Source: Desulfobacteraceae bacterium (GTDB lineage: Bacteria > Desulfobacterota > Desulfobacteria > Desulfobacterales > Desulfobacteraceae). From it: 64,000 nucleotides of DNA. The translations under genes were made by a program, and so were the position numbers. Below are positions 25,378 to 35,500 of this stretch, in pieces; position 1 is the stretch's first letter; each line of letters starts with the position of its first letter. The DNA is taken from positions 104,205-168,204 of the forward strand of contig JAAEMK010000889.1 in assembly GCA_024225635.1 (NCBI GenBank), written 5' to 3'. A model generated the notes under the pieces. The model did no database searches. It saw only the letters and a list, made by a program, of their open reading frames with translations, and was not told the DNA's origin.

Positions 25378-25397
25378 ATAGGGAGTCCGTTCCCTAT
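25378..25397 (-). promoter_or_regulatory. CsrA-type hairpin in the flagellin mRNA leader
   Basis: The minus-strand leader ATAGGGA-ACGGAC-TCCCTAT forms a 7-bp stem with GGA in a six-base loop, the preferred CsrA target. A second GGA lies in the Shine-Dalgarno AAGGAGGA (25360-25367) 7 bp before the ATG. The loop-plus-SD arrangement parallels the hag leader of Bacillus subtilis controlled by CsrA and FliW. csrA and fliW are both encoded in this window. Binding is inferred. Confidence 0.65.
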
Positions 25398-25407
25398 TTT
25401 TTAAATT

Positions 25408-25426
25408 GACATGATTAATTCATGTC
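25408..25426 (-). other. Upstream hairpin in the flagellin leader
   Basis: GACATGA-TTAAT-TCATGTC forms a perfect 7-bp stem near the predicted 5' end of the flagellin mRNA, with a GGGA just before it on the minus strand. It may stabilise the message or contribute to CsrA binding. Confidence 0.45.
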
Positions 25427-25450
25427 CCTTGTTTGTTGCTGATAAGCTAA

Positions 25451-25477
25451 GTATCGACACCCCCCCAAAGAACTTAA
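25451..25477 (-). promoter_or_regulatory. sigma-28 (FliA) promoter of flagellin
   Basis: Minus strand TTAAGTTC (25470-25477), exactly 11 bp, then GTCGATAC (25451-25458). Each half matches the FliA consensus (TAAAGTTT / GCCGATAA) at 6 of 8 positions. The predicted start is near 25444, giving a leader of about 90 nt. Confidence 0.8.
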
Positions 25478-25513
25478 AATAAAATTCAAAAAAATCCTTT
25501 AAAATCTTTTCCC

Positions 25514-25540
25514 TCAGGTTTTTCATCCATTATCCGATAA
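25514..25540 (+). promoter_or_regulatory. sigma-28 (FliA) promoter of fliD-fliS-flaG
   Basis: TCAGGTTT (25514-25521), an 11-bp spacer and TCCGATAA (25533-25540) match the FliA consensus at 6/8 and 7/8. It diverges from the flagellin promoter, with the two -35 elements 36 bp apart. Confidence 0.8.
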
Positions 25541-25623
25541 TTATTTCAATCGGAATATGTTATAAAAGAATGAGACGCATCATTCATATATAATAGAACA
25601 TTGGCATTAAGATGGAGGGCACC

Positions 25624-27324
25624 ATGGCAACAGGCTCGATTACATCACTGGGATTAGGGTCGGAACTCGGACTTCAGGACATTCTGGATAAGCTCAAGGA
25701 AGTCGACCAAGGACAAATTACTGTCAAGAAGAATAAAAAGACAGATCTCCAGAATCAGGTGGACGACTATAATGGTGTCAATGCAAAACTGTTTGCCATG
25801 AAAGCAGATGCCCTGAACCTGTCCCTGCAGTCAAGCTTCATAGAAAACAGTGTCTCGGTTTCGGATGAAGACATCCTTACGGCAACGGCAAACGACGGTA
25901 TTAAGGAAGCCTCTTTCAGCCTTGAAGTAACCCAGAAGGCCCAGCGCAATTCCTGGCAGACCGTGGGGTTTGCAAAACCGGATTCGTTAATAACGGCTGA
26001 ACCCGTAACAGGGATAACCGATGTTGACGCTGCCGTAACAACCGTTGACGAAACCATGACCATCACCTACGGCCCCCTTGCCCCCCCTGCCCCCGCAACC
26101 CCCAAAACCATGGATATAAACCTTACGGCAGGAATGAGCCTGACTGAAATTGCGGAGGCGGTAAACACGTCATCGGCCAACAAGGACACCGACGGAAACC
26201 TGCTGGTAACGGCCTCGGTGGTGAAAAACAGCGATGACGAGTATTACATCCGGCTCTCAGACAAATCCGGGGGCACCAGCGCCGATTCGCAAATAACCGT
26301 TGCGGGATTCGACTATGTCAAAGCGGACAAGTTGATCTCCATAGCCCAGTCAGACACTACAACCCCCATGTATTTGAGCCTCGCTCCCGGGGCGACCTAC
26401 GAGCAGGCGGTAAACCAGATAAACAGCGCATCGGACAACCCGGGCGTGACAGCTGCAATCGTAAACACCGGAGACGCGGTAGACCCCTACCGGATGACCC
26501 TGACAGCCGATGACACGGGAGAAGACAGCCGAATAACCATCTCCGATTTTGACATGGATGAGGTGTCCGGTGCCGGTGGCGCCTCCCTGAATTCCACATT
26601 TACCCTCAACGGAATACTGTACCAGCGGCAAACCAATGACGGAATAAGCGATGTGATCCCCGGAGTCACCCTGAATTTCAAAAAAGCCGGGGAGAGCACG
26701 GTAACCGTAAAGAAAGACATGAGTAATGTCAGGGAAAACATTGTCTCCCTTGTGGAAAAGTTTAACGATCTGCTGTCGGACCTCACCGTATCTAAAAAGT
26801 ACTCCGAAAAGGACTCGGACTCGGAGGAGAGCGAAAAAAATTCCCTGGCGGGTTCAATCAGCATGAAAAGGCTGAGCTCCGATCTCAAATCCCTGCTGGG
26901 CACATCCATAGATACGGATTCCGACTATTCAAGCCTATTTGATATAGGGCTTGAGATAAACAGGGACGGCACCATCACCCTTGATGAAAAGAAACTTGAC
27001 ACCGCCATCGACTCTGATCCCGAGGCCATCGCCTCACTGTTTCTAATGGACTTGGATACGGGTGCCAAAGGCCTGGGAGATATCTTTAATGACGGCCTGC
27101 TGGACATGGTCAGTTCCCATGGAATCGTTGGAACGGAGAAAAGCGCTGCGGAAACCAGGATAAAAAGGCTTGACACGGATATCCTGACTTCCACCCAACG
27201 TCTGGAAAAAAAATATGAAACCATGGCTAAAGAATTTGCAAGGCTTGATAGCTATATAAGTTCTATTTCTGCGCAAAAGAACGCTTTAACATCCATGATT
27301 GATTCATTTAACAAGGACAACTAA
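25624..27324 (+). CDS. fliD: Flagellar filament cap protein FliD
   Basis: 566 aa from the ATG at 25624, preceded by GGAGGG; an ATG 12 bp earlier overlaps the ribosome-binding site and is less likely. The N-terminus ITSLGLGSELGLQDILDKL is the FliD_N domain. A flagellin hook-IN-like motif (AVNQINSASDNPGVTAAIVN) is near residue 265. The C-terminus forms a coiled coil (RIKRLDTDILTSTQRLEKKY) ending in SMIDSFNKDN, as FliD does. FliD caps the filament and guides flagellin folding outside the cell. It is slightly longer than average. fliS follows after 97 bp, the usual arrangement. Confidence 0.93.
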   Translation: MATGSITSLGLGSELGLQDILDKLKEVDQGQITVKKNKKTDLQNQVDDYNGVNAKLFAMKADALNLSLQSSFIENSVSVSDEDILTATANDGIKEASFSLEVTQKAQRNSWQTVGFAKPDSLITAEPVTGITDVDAAVTTVDETMTITYGPLAPPAPATPKTMDINLTAGMSLTEIAEAVNTSSANKDTDGNLLVTASVVKNSDDEYYIRLSDKSGGTSADSQITVAGFDYVKADKLISIAQSDTTTPMYLSLAPGATYEQAVNQINSASDNPGVTAAIVNTGDAVDPYRMTLTADDTGEDSRITISDFDMDEVSGAGGASLNSTFTLNGILYQRQTNDGISDVIPGVTLNFKKAGESTVTVKKDMSNVRENIVSLVEKFNDLLSDLTVSKKYSEKDSDSEESEKNSLAGSISMKRLSSDLKSLLGTSIDTDSDYSSLFDIGLEINRDGTITLDEKKLDTAIDSDPEAIASLFLMDLDTGAKGLGDIFNDGLLDMVSSHGIVGTEKSAAETRIKRLDTDILTSTQRLEKKYETMAKEFARLDSYISSISAQKNALTSMIDSFNKDN

Positions 27325-27421
27325 TAAATTTAAACCCGGTTTTAAAAGAGCCTTAAGAAAAAAGTAGAAAATGTCGATTTCCGTATGAACGATGACAACC
27401 AAACCAATCTAAGGAGAAGCA

Positions 27422-27877
27422 ATGGTTGCTAATTCTCAAGTAAGCCAATATCTAAACAATCATTATGAAGGCATGGACCCCAAACAGCTGATACTCCTGC
27501 TTTACAAAGGCGCAATAAAACGTATCAGGCTTGCCAGGGAAGGGATTGAAGAGGGGAACATAAAAAAAAGAGGGGAGAACCTCAGCAAGGCGATTGCGAT
27601 AATTTCCGAACTCAATGCATCCGTGGACCCGAAGGCAAACGATGATGTCTCCCAGTTTCTAATCAATCTTTATACGGCCATCCTTGTCGAACTTCCCAAA
27701 GTTTCCCTGGACAATGACACTGAAATCCTTGACCGTACCGAAGCATACATATTAAAGCTGACCGAGATTTGGGAAAATGAAGTGATGACAAAAGCCACTC
27801 CCCCTAAAAAAACTCCCATGCCGGGAAGCTATGGAGCAGCCAATGAGAAAAACGACTTTCACTCCTTTGCCGTTTAG
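27422..27877 (+). CDS. fliS: Flagellin export chaperone FliS
   Basis: 151 aa. QYLNNHYEGMDPKQLILLLY followed by GAIKRIRLAREGIEEGNIKK is the conserved FliS helical N-terminus, and VSQFLINLYTAILVELPKVS and EILKLTEIWENEV fit the remaining helices of the four-helix bundle. FliS binds the flagellin C-terminus in the cytoplasm and, with FliW and CsrA, sets free flagellin levels. A good ribosome-binding site (AAGGAG) precedes the ATG. Confidence 0.93.
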   Translation: MVANSQVSQYLNNHYEGMDPKQLILLLYKGAIKRIRLAREGIEEGNIKKRGENLSKAIAIISELNASVDPKANDDVSQFLINLYTAILVELPKVSLDNDTEILDRTEAYILKLTEIWENEVMTKATPPKKTPMPGSYGAANEKNDFHSFAV

Positions 27878-27901
27878 CAGTCAAACCACAGGTGGTTGAC
27901 C

Positions 27902-28303
27902 ATGGAAAATGAATTCTTACGGATTAAAAAGACATTAAAAAAACTCGACGAGCTCCATATGAGCCACTTTGAATCCTTTGACAACGATTCAGTCCCGGAT
28001 CTTGAGGAACAGAGTGCCGAACGCGAGACCGAGGTTGAGAATTTAAAAGAGAGCATCAGCCGTTTTCTCACAATGGCAGAGATTGAACCCCACGGGGATG
28101 CAGAAGCAATGATGCTTTTTTTAAATAACCGTATCACCAACTTGCTCGAACAGAACAATGCTCTGGAAATCAAAGTTGTAGCTTACAGAGAAAAAATCCG
28201 AAACAGCATGAAGCAAATTTCAAGGGGGAAGCAGGCCATCGGCTCCTATGGCTCATCTGCTGGTCTTGTAAATAAACCAAAAGTTATCAGCCTTACTAAA
28301 TAG
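27902..28303 (+). CDS. Small helical protein, possible FliT-like flagellar chaperone
   Basis: 133 aa from the ATG at 27902 (AGGTGG upstream). The sequence is highly charged and predicted helical, with heptad-like stretches (EFLRIKKTLKKLDELHMSHF; NRITNLLEQNNALEIKVVAY). No clear family was recognised. It lies between fliS and flaG, the position occupied by fliT in many flagellar operons, so a chaperone for FliD or another late substrate is possible. It has no signal peptide or membrane segment. The last ~25 residues are basic and flexible. Confidence 0.6.
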   Translation: MENEFLRIKKTLKKLDELHMSHFESFDNDSVPDLEEQSAERETEVENLKESISRFLTMAEIEPHGDAEAMMLFLNNRITNLLEQNNALEIKVVAYREKIRNSMKQISRGKQAIGSYGSSAGLVNKPKVISLTK

Positions 28304-28315
28304 AAGGAGGTTTTC

Positions 28316-28720
28316 ATGGACTTAAGCAATATTAGCACGGGTGTTCCAGTAAAGGTACAGGAGTCAACGTCAACGTCCATGCCTTCCCCCTCGCAAGGTG
28401 CCATGGATAAAACAGATAAACTTCAAGACCTGAACTCTGTTGAAAAACTTGATCAGACAGCCAAGGGCAAAGAGCAGAAAGAATCGCCCCTATCGGCTGA
28501 TAATCTGAAAGAGTTAACGGAAGAACTGAATGAATATATGGATGATCTTCAGACCAATATTGGATTTTCCATGCGTGATGACCCGGATCGTACATTAGTT
28601 GTGGAAATAAAAAACAGGGAGACCGGTGAAGTTATCAAACAGATCCCCTCTGAAGAGATGCTGAAGTTAAGAGAGAAGATGGCGGAACTCACGGGACTTA
28701 TATTTGACAAAAGCGTATAA
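28316..28720 (+). CDS. flaG: FlaG family flagellar protein
   Basis: 134 aa. The first ~60 residues are Ser/Lys/Gln-rich and low in structure. The C-terminal half (ELTEELNEYMDDLQTNIGFS, then LVVEIKNRETGEVIKQIPSE, EEMLKLREKM) is the conserved FlaG domain. FlaG proteins affect filament length, but their mechanism is unclear. It is the last gene of the fliD operon, with GGAGG before its ATG. Confidence 0.9.
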   Translation: MDLSNISTGVPVKVQESTSTSMPSPSQGAMDKTDKLQDLNSVEKLDQTAKGKEQKESPLSADNLKELTEELNEYMDDLQTNIGFSMRDDPDRTLVVEIKNRETGEVIKQIPSEEMLKLREKMAELTGLIFDKSV

Positions 28721-28736
28721 AACCACACTGATTTGA

Positions 28737-28764
28737 GATGGGGCCCTAAAACAGGGCCCCCATC
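28737..28764. terminator. Hairpin between convergent flaG and fliW
   Basis: GATGGGGCCC-TAAAACA-GGGCCCCCATC has 10-bp arms with one bulged C and sits in the 63-bp gap between two operon ends. It can act in both directions, although there is no long T-tract. Confidence 0.6.
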
Positions 28765-28783
28765 CCAGGATGGACCGTCCGGT

Positions 28784-29221
28784 TTAGGACGCTTCCAGGA
28801 TATTGTGCTGATACGAATAGACGGAATCCGGAATCACCACCTGAAAAGCTTCATTATTATTTATATTTATGACCAGGGGGCCCTGTAGATTTGCTGTTAC
28901 TTTCTTTCCTTCTTCACCTTGGGAGATATTGACCACCACATAAATTTGCAACTCCTCGGCTTTAACCCCTTTCCAACCCTTAGCAGCAACAAAGCCATCC
29001 AGATCCAACTTATAATCCTGCATAAACAAAAACGGGTTCATTACAACAAGTGCAAGATTGGATTCCTCAAGGGACTGGAACCAACAGAACGGGACTGTTT
29101 TCGGATCTTCAAGAAGAGCAAAACGTTCAAAGCCGGGAAACCCTAAGAGCCCGTCGGGCATGGTAAGGATCTTTGTTTCATCGATTTCTATTTCACCGAA
29201 TTTTCTGGTATCTATCTTCAC
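28784..29221 (-). CDS. fliW: Flagellar assembly factor FliW
   Basis: 145 aa. Conserved FliW segments are GEIEIDETKILTMPDGLLGF, then PGFERFALLEDP, PFCWFQSLEE and ANLQGPLVININNNEAFQVV. FliW binds CsrA allosterically and is itself sequestered by unassembled flagellin, so flagellin synthesis follows secretion. It lies 5 bp downstream of csrA at the end of the flgN-K-L operon. Confidence 0.95.
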   Translation of the reverse strand: MKIDTRKFGEIEIDETKILTMPDGLLGFPGFERFALLEDPKTVPFCWFQSLEESNLALVVMNPFLFMQDYKLDLDGFVAAKGWKGVKAEELQIYVVVNISQGEEGKKVTANLQGPLVININNNEAFQVVIPDSVYSYQHNILEAS

Positions 29222-29226
29222 TCTCT

Positions 29227-29469
29227 CTACTCCTTGGAAAATCTCTTTTGAATCAACTCTGCGGCCTCTGCAATATCCGTCATGTTCTTTGCTACGGATT
29301 CAATATTTTCTTTCCGGATCTGCTCCAGGACCTCCATACGAAAAATCGCTATATCCCTTGGAGCATCGATTCCAATCTTTACACCGCCACCCTCAATTCC
29401 AAGAATACTGACAACAATGTTGTCTCCTATTTTAATCTTTTCCGTCACCTTCCGGCTCAGAACCAGCAT
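29227..29469 (-). CDS. csrA: Translational regulator CsrA
   Basis: 80 aa. The N-terminus [20 protein letters not shown] and [15 protein letters not shown] carry the RNA-binding Leu4 and the Arg equivalent to E. coli Arg44. The C-terminal extension of ~20 residues beyond the E. coli length (to IQKRFSKE) resembles CsrA proteins that respond to FliW. CsrA binds GGA-containing leaders and blocks ribosome entry. The flagellin leader in this window is its likely target. It follows flgL with a 14-bp gap. Confidence 0.95.
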   Translation of the reverse strand: MLVLSRKVTEKIKIGDNIVVSILGIEGGGVKIGIDAPRDIAIFRMEVLEQIRKENIESVAKNMTDIAEAAELIQKRFSKE

Positions 29470-29483
29470 ATGCTCTTTATCCT

Positions 29484-32400
29484 TTATAAATAATCCACAA
29501 GACTCATTTTCATGATCTTTGCGGTTGAACTCAAGGAGGCCTCATAGGCCGTTTCAATGGATTTAAGGTTCATGATGGCTTCAACGATATCGGCATCCTC
29601 TATGTTGGATCTTCTCTCCGTCAGGCTCAAATTCACCTCGGTTGTCATTGTATTTCTTATCTCAAGGCGCTTGTATTTCACACCAACATCCACAATTCTG
29701 GAGGTCATGTTATCATAATTGGTTTCCAGGCGTCCAAGGGTTCTTTCGAGGCCCTCCACATCGTTGGCGGCAAGATATTCGTTCATATCATTTAATGTGT
29801 TGAAAATTCCCCATTCAACTTTTCTTGAGCTTTCAACAGGGGTTTCCACATCATCCAGAGAATCAAACCCAAGAATTGTGCCGATGCTCTTACCGTCTCC
29901 CCCTTCGGAAAGGGGGGCATTATCCCCTGTCTGCCATTGGAGCTGAAACTCCTCAAGTTCCGTGCCATTCTCCTTTATGGCGAATTTCTTTGTATAGGAG
30001 TCCCAGGTTACGGAATAATCGATTCGGTTGCCATTTTCCCGGGATTCCGCTTCAAGGGCCTTCTCAACCTCCTGCCCGAGCTCGGACAGGCTGGTATATG
30101 TTTTGGCTTTTATGGATGCGGTAAGCTCTCCAACCTCAACTCCCATGTCGGCCTTGGTTATCTCCTTGAAATTGATTTTATCATTAATACCATTACCTAT
30201 TTCAATGTTAACGACCTGCTCATCGCTTTCGGAAAAAGAGACTTTATCATCCCCGTAAAATCCCAGTTTTTCTCCAACGTCCTGATCTGCATTTTCACCT
30301 GAACCCCAAAGAAGTGTAAAGGATTTTATGCTTGCATCGCTGCCCTTGATCATGAACTTATCTGCTGTGGTATCATAGGAGACAGAATATTTCACGCCAT
30401 AGGGAGATGCCATCCCCATGGCTTTTTCTATCTCACGGGCCACATCATCAAGATCCGTATAATCTCCAGGGGGTATTTCGATGGTCTGCTGTCCGGATCG
30501 AGTGCCGTCTATGTTTGTCTCCTGGAAATCAATTTTGTTGTTATCAGCACCAAAGGTCATGAGAACGGGGGGGGTATCACTGAAATAAGGCACCCCAATA
30601 CCGCCGCCATAGGCACTTGCGGTAAACCCAAGGGTTTCAGCGATGGAGGGGTCCGGAGTTAGGCCGCTGCCGGTTTCACGCAGGAAATTAAACCCAGTCA
30701 GCATTCCTCCGGTCTCCTGAATCCCAAAATTATGGGCAGCAGGATCATAGGTGAGATCATAGTTCGTTGAAAAGCCCGAAGCTGCAGAAACATTGATCAT
30801 GGCCGTCTCAACCGCAGCCTCAAGATCCGCAGCGGTTTTGTAAGACCCCTTTGGAACAACGGCGTTGAGTTTACGGGTCACCCCGCCATTAATCTCCTCA
30901 AACGCCATAATACTGTTTGTATCATCAATGGTGATGTCAAATTCAACAGCCCCATTGCTTACCGGATAGGTTATGGCGTCGTCCTTGGGATAAAACCCAA
31001 GGGTCGAAGTGGCTGAAGAAGCACTCCAGAGAACATTGAGTTCATTCAGGCTGGTACCGTCCTCCCTGATATTAAAACGGCTGTTTTCAGGATCATAGGA
31101 GACGGCATAATCTATGTTATTGGGACCGGCGAGACTTTCCGCCTCCATCTGGGCCTCGATCTCCTTGGCCAGGGCATCCATGTCTGTATAAGTGCCGGGA
31201 TTGATCGTCGCGGTATGTGTCACCCCCGGAGCAACACCGGTGGAATCTATCTCGTTAAATTGTATGGTATCATTAACACCATTGGTTATAATAAGCTCGG
31301 TAATGTATTTAGGATAGGTATCGGATACCGGGGGAGCGGCAATTGAATTCTCGGCATTGAAACCGATCTCAGGCCCCAGGCTGTGGTTCCCCTTGAAAGG
31401 AACGATCTCAAACTGAACACTCTCCCCCTTTGTGCTTACCGGATTATCAAGCTTTATGCTGATGTCTGCAACGCCATTCCCATCAAGATCAAGGTCAACC
31501 CCATCTGCGGAACCTTGAATTGTTGAAGGGATATCATATCCAGGGTTATTTTGAACCTTCCAGTTCCCCTGTCCGTCCCAGAGCAGCATAAATGGTTTAC
31601 TGCCGGCAGGTTCCGGAGTGCCAACGGTTAAAGCGTCCTTATTAACAACACTCACATCAATATCATCAGGGGTGATCTGCCCGATTGTCCGGATGTCCTT
31701 CAGATGGGGATCCCCACCTGTTTTCCACATGAATTCCGTTCGCATATATCCGTTATAGCTGCCATCCTCCCTGATGGAAAACGTTTTTTCGTCCCCATCA
31801 TACTCAACCTCGTAATTCACGCCATATCCCTCTTCCGAAGAGGCTTTATTCAGTGCATTTTTTACGAGTACCTCAAAATCGGACGCATTATACTCCCCAT
31901 CCGGAATCGTGACCGTCAACATTTTTTCCGAGGCCGAGCCATGGCCGTTGTCTTCCTTGAACACAATGGTATTGTTTGTAGAGCCGACAGCGACAAAATC
32001 ATCCCAGAAAACCTCTGTCCCAGCCCGCCCCACCTGCACATCGGCATTTTTATCGGTTTTTATCTCAAAGGGATTGTCATTGCCGACATAGGAGATCGTG
32101 GGGGGATTGGTGTCCGTATCGTACTTGAACGGCTCAACATCGGTACGGGTACCGCCGAAAATATAGTTTCCGTTTACCTGGGTATTTCCAAGGGTGACGA
32201 TCTGTTTCATGATTCCGTTAATGCTGTTGATGGTATCATTACGTTCATCAATAGTTGACGAGGCATTGACGAGGCCGCTCACCCTGGTCTTTACTTCCAG
32301 CATCAGGTCATTCACACTGTCAAGGGCGGTCTCCCCGCCTTTGAGCCATGACAGCCCCATGGCGACATTCTTTTCGATCTGATCGAGATTCTCCAGGGAA

Positions 32401-32561
32401 ACCTTGAGGTCAAGCACCTGGCTCAACCCGATGGGATCATCGGAGATGCTGTTGATACGTTTCTGGGTTGCCACAACCTCATTGGCATCCCTCATTTTGC
32501 TGGTGATTTTTCCCAGCTGATATGTGGCATTGCTGTATGTTGTAATATTGGGAACTCGCAT
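29484..32561 (-). CDS. flgL: Hook-filament junction protein FlgL with five internal repeats
   Basis: 1,025 aa from the ATG at 32561 (the GGAGGGG spacing favours it over 32564). A typical FlgL is about 300-500 aa. The N-terminus [20 protein letters not shown] and the C-terminus [20 protein letters not shown] are FlgL/flagellin-like. Between residues ~195 and ~910 are five divergent ~100-residue repeats. Each starts (N/T)(D/N)xIxFxE, continues with a G-x-Y-(T/K/N) step and xxxVExAM/AL helix, then (Y/F)xVxYDxxxxxFxIxExG and ends in LLW-type and LGF-type segments. A D-rich module also found in FlgK and FlgE lies at about residues 320-375. FlgL joins hook and filament. Confidence 0.92.
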   Translation of the reverse strand: MRVPNITTYSNATYQLGKITSKMRDANEVVATQKRINSISDDPIGLSQVLDLKVSLENLDQIEKNVAMGLSWLKGGETALDSVNDLMLEVKTRVSGLVNASSTIDERNDTINSINGIMKQIVTLGNTQVNGNYIFGGTRTDVEPFKYDTDTNPPTISYVGNDNPFEIKTDKNADVQVGRAGTEVFWDDFVAVGSTNNTIVFKEDNGHGSASEKMLTVTIPDGEYNASDFEVLVKNALNKASSEEGYGVNYEVEYDGDEKTFSIREDGSYNGYMRTEFMWKTGGDPHLKDIRTIGQITPDDIDVSVVNKDALTVGTPEPAGSKPFMLLWDGQGNWKVQNNPGYDIPSTIQGSADGVDLDLDGNGVADISIKLDNPVSTKGESVQFEIVPFKGNHSLGPEIGFNAENSIAAPPVSDTYPKYITELIITNGVNDTIQFNEIDSTGVAPGVTHTATINPGTYTDMDALAKEIEAQMEAESLAGPNNIDYAVSYDPENSRFNIREDGTSLNELNVLWSASSATSTLGFYPKDDAITYPVSNGAVEFDITIDDTNSIMAFEEINGGVTRKLNAVVPKGSYKTAADLEAAVETAMINVSAASGFSTNYDLTYDPAAHNFGIQETGGMLTGFNFLRETGSGLTPDPSIAETLGFTASAYGGGIGVPYFSDTPPVLMTFGADNNKIDFQETNIDGTRSGQQTIEIPPGDYTDLDDVAREIEKAMGMASPYGVKYSVSYDTTADKFMIKGSDASIKSFTLLWGSGENADQDVGEKLGFYGDDKVSFSESDEQVVNIEIGNGINDKINFKEITKADMGVEVGELTASIKAKTYTSLSELGQEVEKALEAESRENGNRIDYSVTWDSYTKKFAIKENGTELEEFQLQWQTGDNAPLSEGGDGKSIGTILGFDSLDDVETPVESSRKVEWGIFNTLNDMNEYLAANDVEGLERTLGRLETNYDNMTSRIVDVGVKYKRLEIRNTMTTEVNLSLTERRSNIEDADIVEAIMNLKSIETAYEASLSSTAKIMKMSLVDYL

Positions 32562-32577
32562 CATCCCCTCCTTTTTA

Positions 32578-35500
32578 TTATCTCATTCCAAGCAGTGTAT
32601 TGAGCATCTCATCTGAAACGGTCACGAGTTTTGACGCAGCGGAAAATGCGTGCTGATACTTCATGAGCTTGATCATCTCCTCATCCAGGGATACGGCTGA
32701 GATGGAATCCCGCTGCTCTTTCAAATTGTTGACCATGATATCGGAAAAAGCCTTGCCGCTCTTGATGCTTCGCGACCTGATACCCAGGGATCCGACCATG
32801 GTGTTGTAGTACCCGTCCAGGGTGGCGCTGGTAAGACTGGATGTTGCCTCAGATCCCCTGTTATAGGTCCACTGCTGCATGGTAAGGGTCTTGAACTGGA
32901 CATCGGCAAGGGAAAGGGCGTTTGAATTATCCCCGTTGCTTATCTCACCGGTTTCACTGTTGATGCGCCCTGCGGCGATATAGTCCGTATCACTCAATTT
33001 CTCGTTCATCTCAATGGTCAAGGCGTCATTGCCTTTGAAAAAGGTGTTGATGCCGGCAGCCGCAACAAGACCGGAGGAAGAGGAAGCAGGATCATTGGAA
33101 AAGGCGAAGCCCATATCGTCGGCATCCCTCTCGTCAAAGTCGAACTTCACCTGGCCCGCGCCCGTCACCTTTTTGTTGAAACGAATCTCAATGTCCGCAA
33201 GGCCGTCCCCGGAAAAGTCCACGCCAAACCCGTCATCATCTCCCCCTTCGGGGATAACAACGGCATTGCCGCCCGTGGGGTCGTTCAAAAGATTCCATTG
33301 TCCGGATGCGTTCCGGTCAAAGGTGATCTCGTCGGCGCTGAAATCAAAGCTGGTCCAGTCCTTCACCTCGATGGTGGTATTGTCCTCACTGAAACCGTTT
33401 TCCCCGGAATACCTCACATTCACCATGGCGTTATAATCATCGGACGCTTCAAATTTCAGCCGGTTATCCGTGGTTACTATGGCCTTCATTCCTTCGGCCT
33501 GGGTGTTAAACCGGTCGGCAAAGGAATCCTGGGTCCAGTGCCAGTCGGACAGAAGCTCGCCCGTGGGCTGGCCGCTGCTATTATCCGAAACCGGAACACC
33601 AAGGTGATCCGTTGTAATGGTGAACACATCATCGTTAAACAGGGTGCCGTCATAAAATTTCAATTTCATGCCGTCCACCTCAACCTCCACGGGTGAATCC
33701 GGCGTGATGGGGGGATCAGAACCCTCTATCTCAAAGCTGCCCGAGGTGACGCCGTTGTTCCACTCAATCACCAGGGGCTCCTCGCCATACCCCGGCAGGG
33801 TTCCCACCTTGCCGCCGGACTTCACGGAAAAATGATACATCTCGTTTTTTGAATTGGCGGCTCCCTTAACCCTGAAATTCAACGGATCGGGAAATCCATT
33901 CTCGTCGGTATTTACGGTCAAGGTGTTTCCCGCAACAAGGGAACCGGCCGAGACGTTAAAAGAGAGAGAGGCAACTCCGTTCTCCTCGATGGTGACAAGG
34001 CCCTGGTCTTCCACCTCCACCAGTCCCTCCTCGCCGGTGGAAAGCCCGTCGGCATCCAGTTTTTCCCATTTGATGATCCCCTTGTCCGAATAGAGGGTCG
34101 AGGTGGAAAAATCCCTGAACACGTTGGCCGCATTCAGAAGATCGTTTTCAGGATCGCTTGCGCCGCTTCCCGTGCCGGTGGACACCCTGAGGGTTGCATC
34201 ACCGGTTGCGGACTCCTTAAAATCGGTAATCTCGATGGGTTCTTCAAGGGCCTTGTTCTTGATGATGGAGACCGACTTTCCGGTCCTGACCACCTCATAG
34301 TCGGCCCCGGGAAGCGCACCGCCAAGGGCGGTTTCAAGGCCCTTGGCATACCCCAGTTCATTGTCATCCGGGGCAACGGGCACCGCCACGGTATAGGTAA
34401 CGGGAATTCCGTCAACCTCAAAGGTGACGTCCTCTCCCACCGTGAAATTTCCAAATCCCCCATCGCCACCCAGGGTGATGATGGAGCTGCCGATCTTTGC
34501 ATCGGCCTGGTCAAAGAGCCCACCGGAGCTGGCGCCAAACACTGAGGTTTGGATGGACATGCCCGGATCCGTCAGGATGGTGACGGTGCCGGCGACCACA
34601 CCGGCCTTGTCGCCGGCAGCACCGGGTTCAGTGAGAGTGACAGAAGATCCGTTCCCGGAAAAGTTAATGGAATCTGTAGAGTTAGTATCCGCGTTAAAAA
34701 TGGCCGTGTCATTGGCTGCAGCCGTGAAATCAAGAACATTGTTCGCATTTGCCCCGTCCGGAGTGGTTCCCCCCAGTGCTGTAATGGCAATCGTGGCATC
34801 GTCACCCGAATCGTTTCCGGCGTTCTTCAGGGTCAAGTCGGAACCGTCCGTGGTGCGCAAAGTCACCGAACTGGTCGCGGGATCGTTCTCGAGACTGAAG
34901 GGCTGACCGTCAAGACCGGCATCCAGGGCCGAATAAAAAACCTGAGCCACAGCCATCTGATCCGTGGTATCCACTCCGGTGAGATCCACGGTAATCGGGG
35001 TGGATGTCCCAGGCGTACCATTGGACTCAACGGTAAAACTCACCTGATCCCCCGGGTTAAAATTGGTAAAATTGTCAAGGCGTATCCCTGAATTGTCCTG
35101 GATCTCGAAATCCTGGACGCCAAGGGTTCTGCCGGACTGGCTTGTGATCTCCAGACCGTTCACAAAAAGGTCCTGATCCGAGTTGATGTCATTGACAGCC
35201 TCGGTGGCGGAAAGCAGGGCCTCCTCAAATTGCTCGTCCAGGGTACCGGCTGACAAATCAACAATAAAACTCTGCTTCTGGATCACCCCGTCAACATAGA
35301 GGGAAAATTGAACCTCATCGCCGTCTTCGGCATTGGCGATCCCGGTGATATCGAAGCCGGCGGAATTTTCAGAGGCATGGGCGGTCACGCCCCCGGCCTT
35401 GTTCAACGCTTCGGCAATGGAGGCGGCCGACCGTTTGGCATCCCCGCCCATATCCTTGATCTCTATCTTCTCGGTGCCGTTAGGCCCGCCGGAAATGGTA

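Noticed and set aside
34549-35091. 180-residue frame on the plus strand inside flgK
   Set aside because: It is antisense to the flgK insert and has no motif, ribosome-binding site or promoter.
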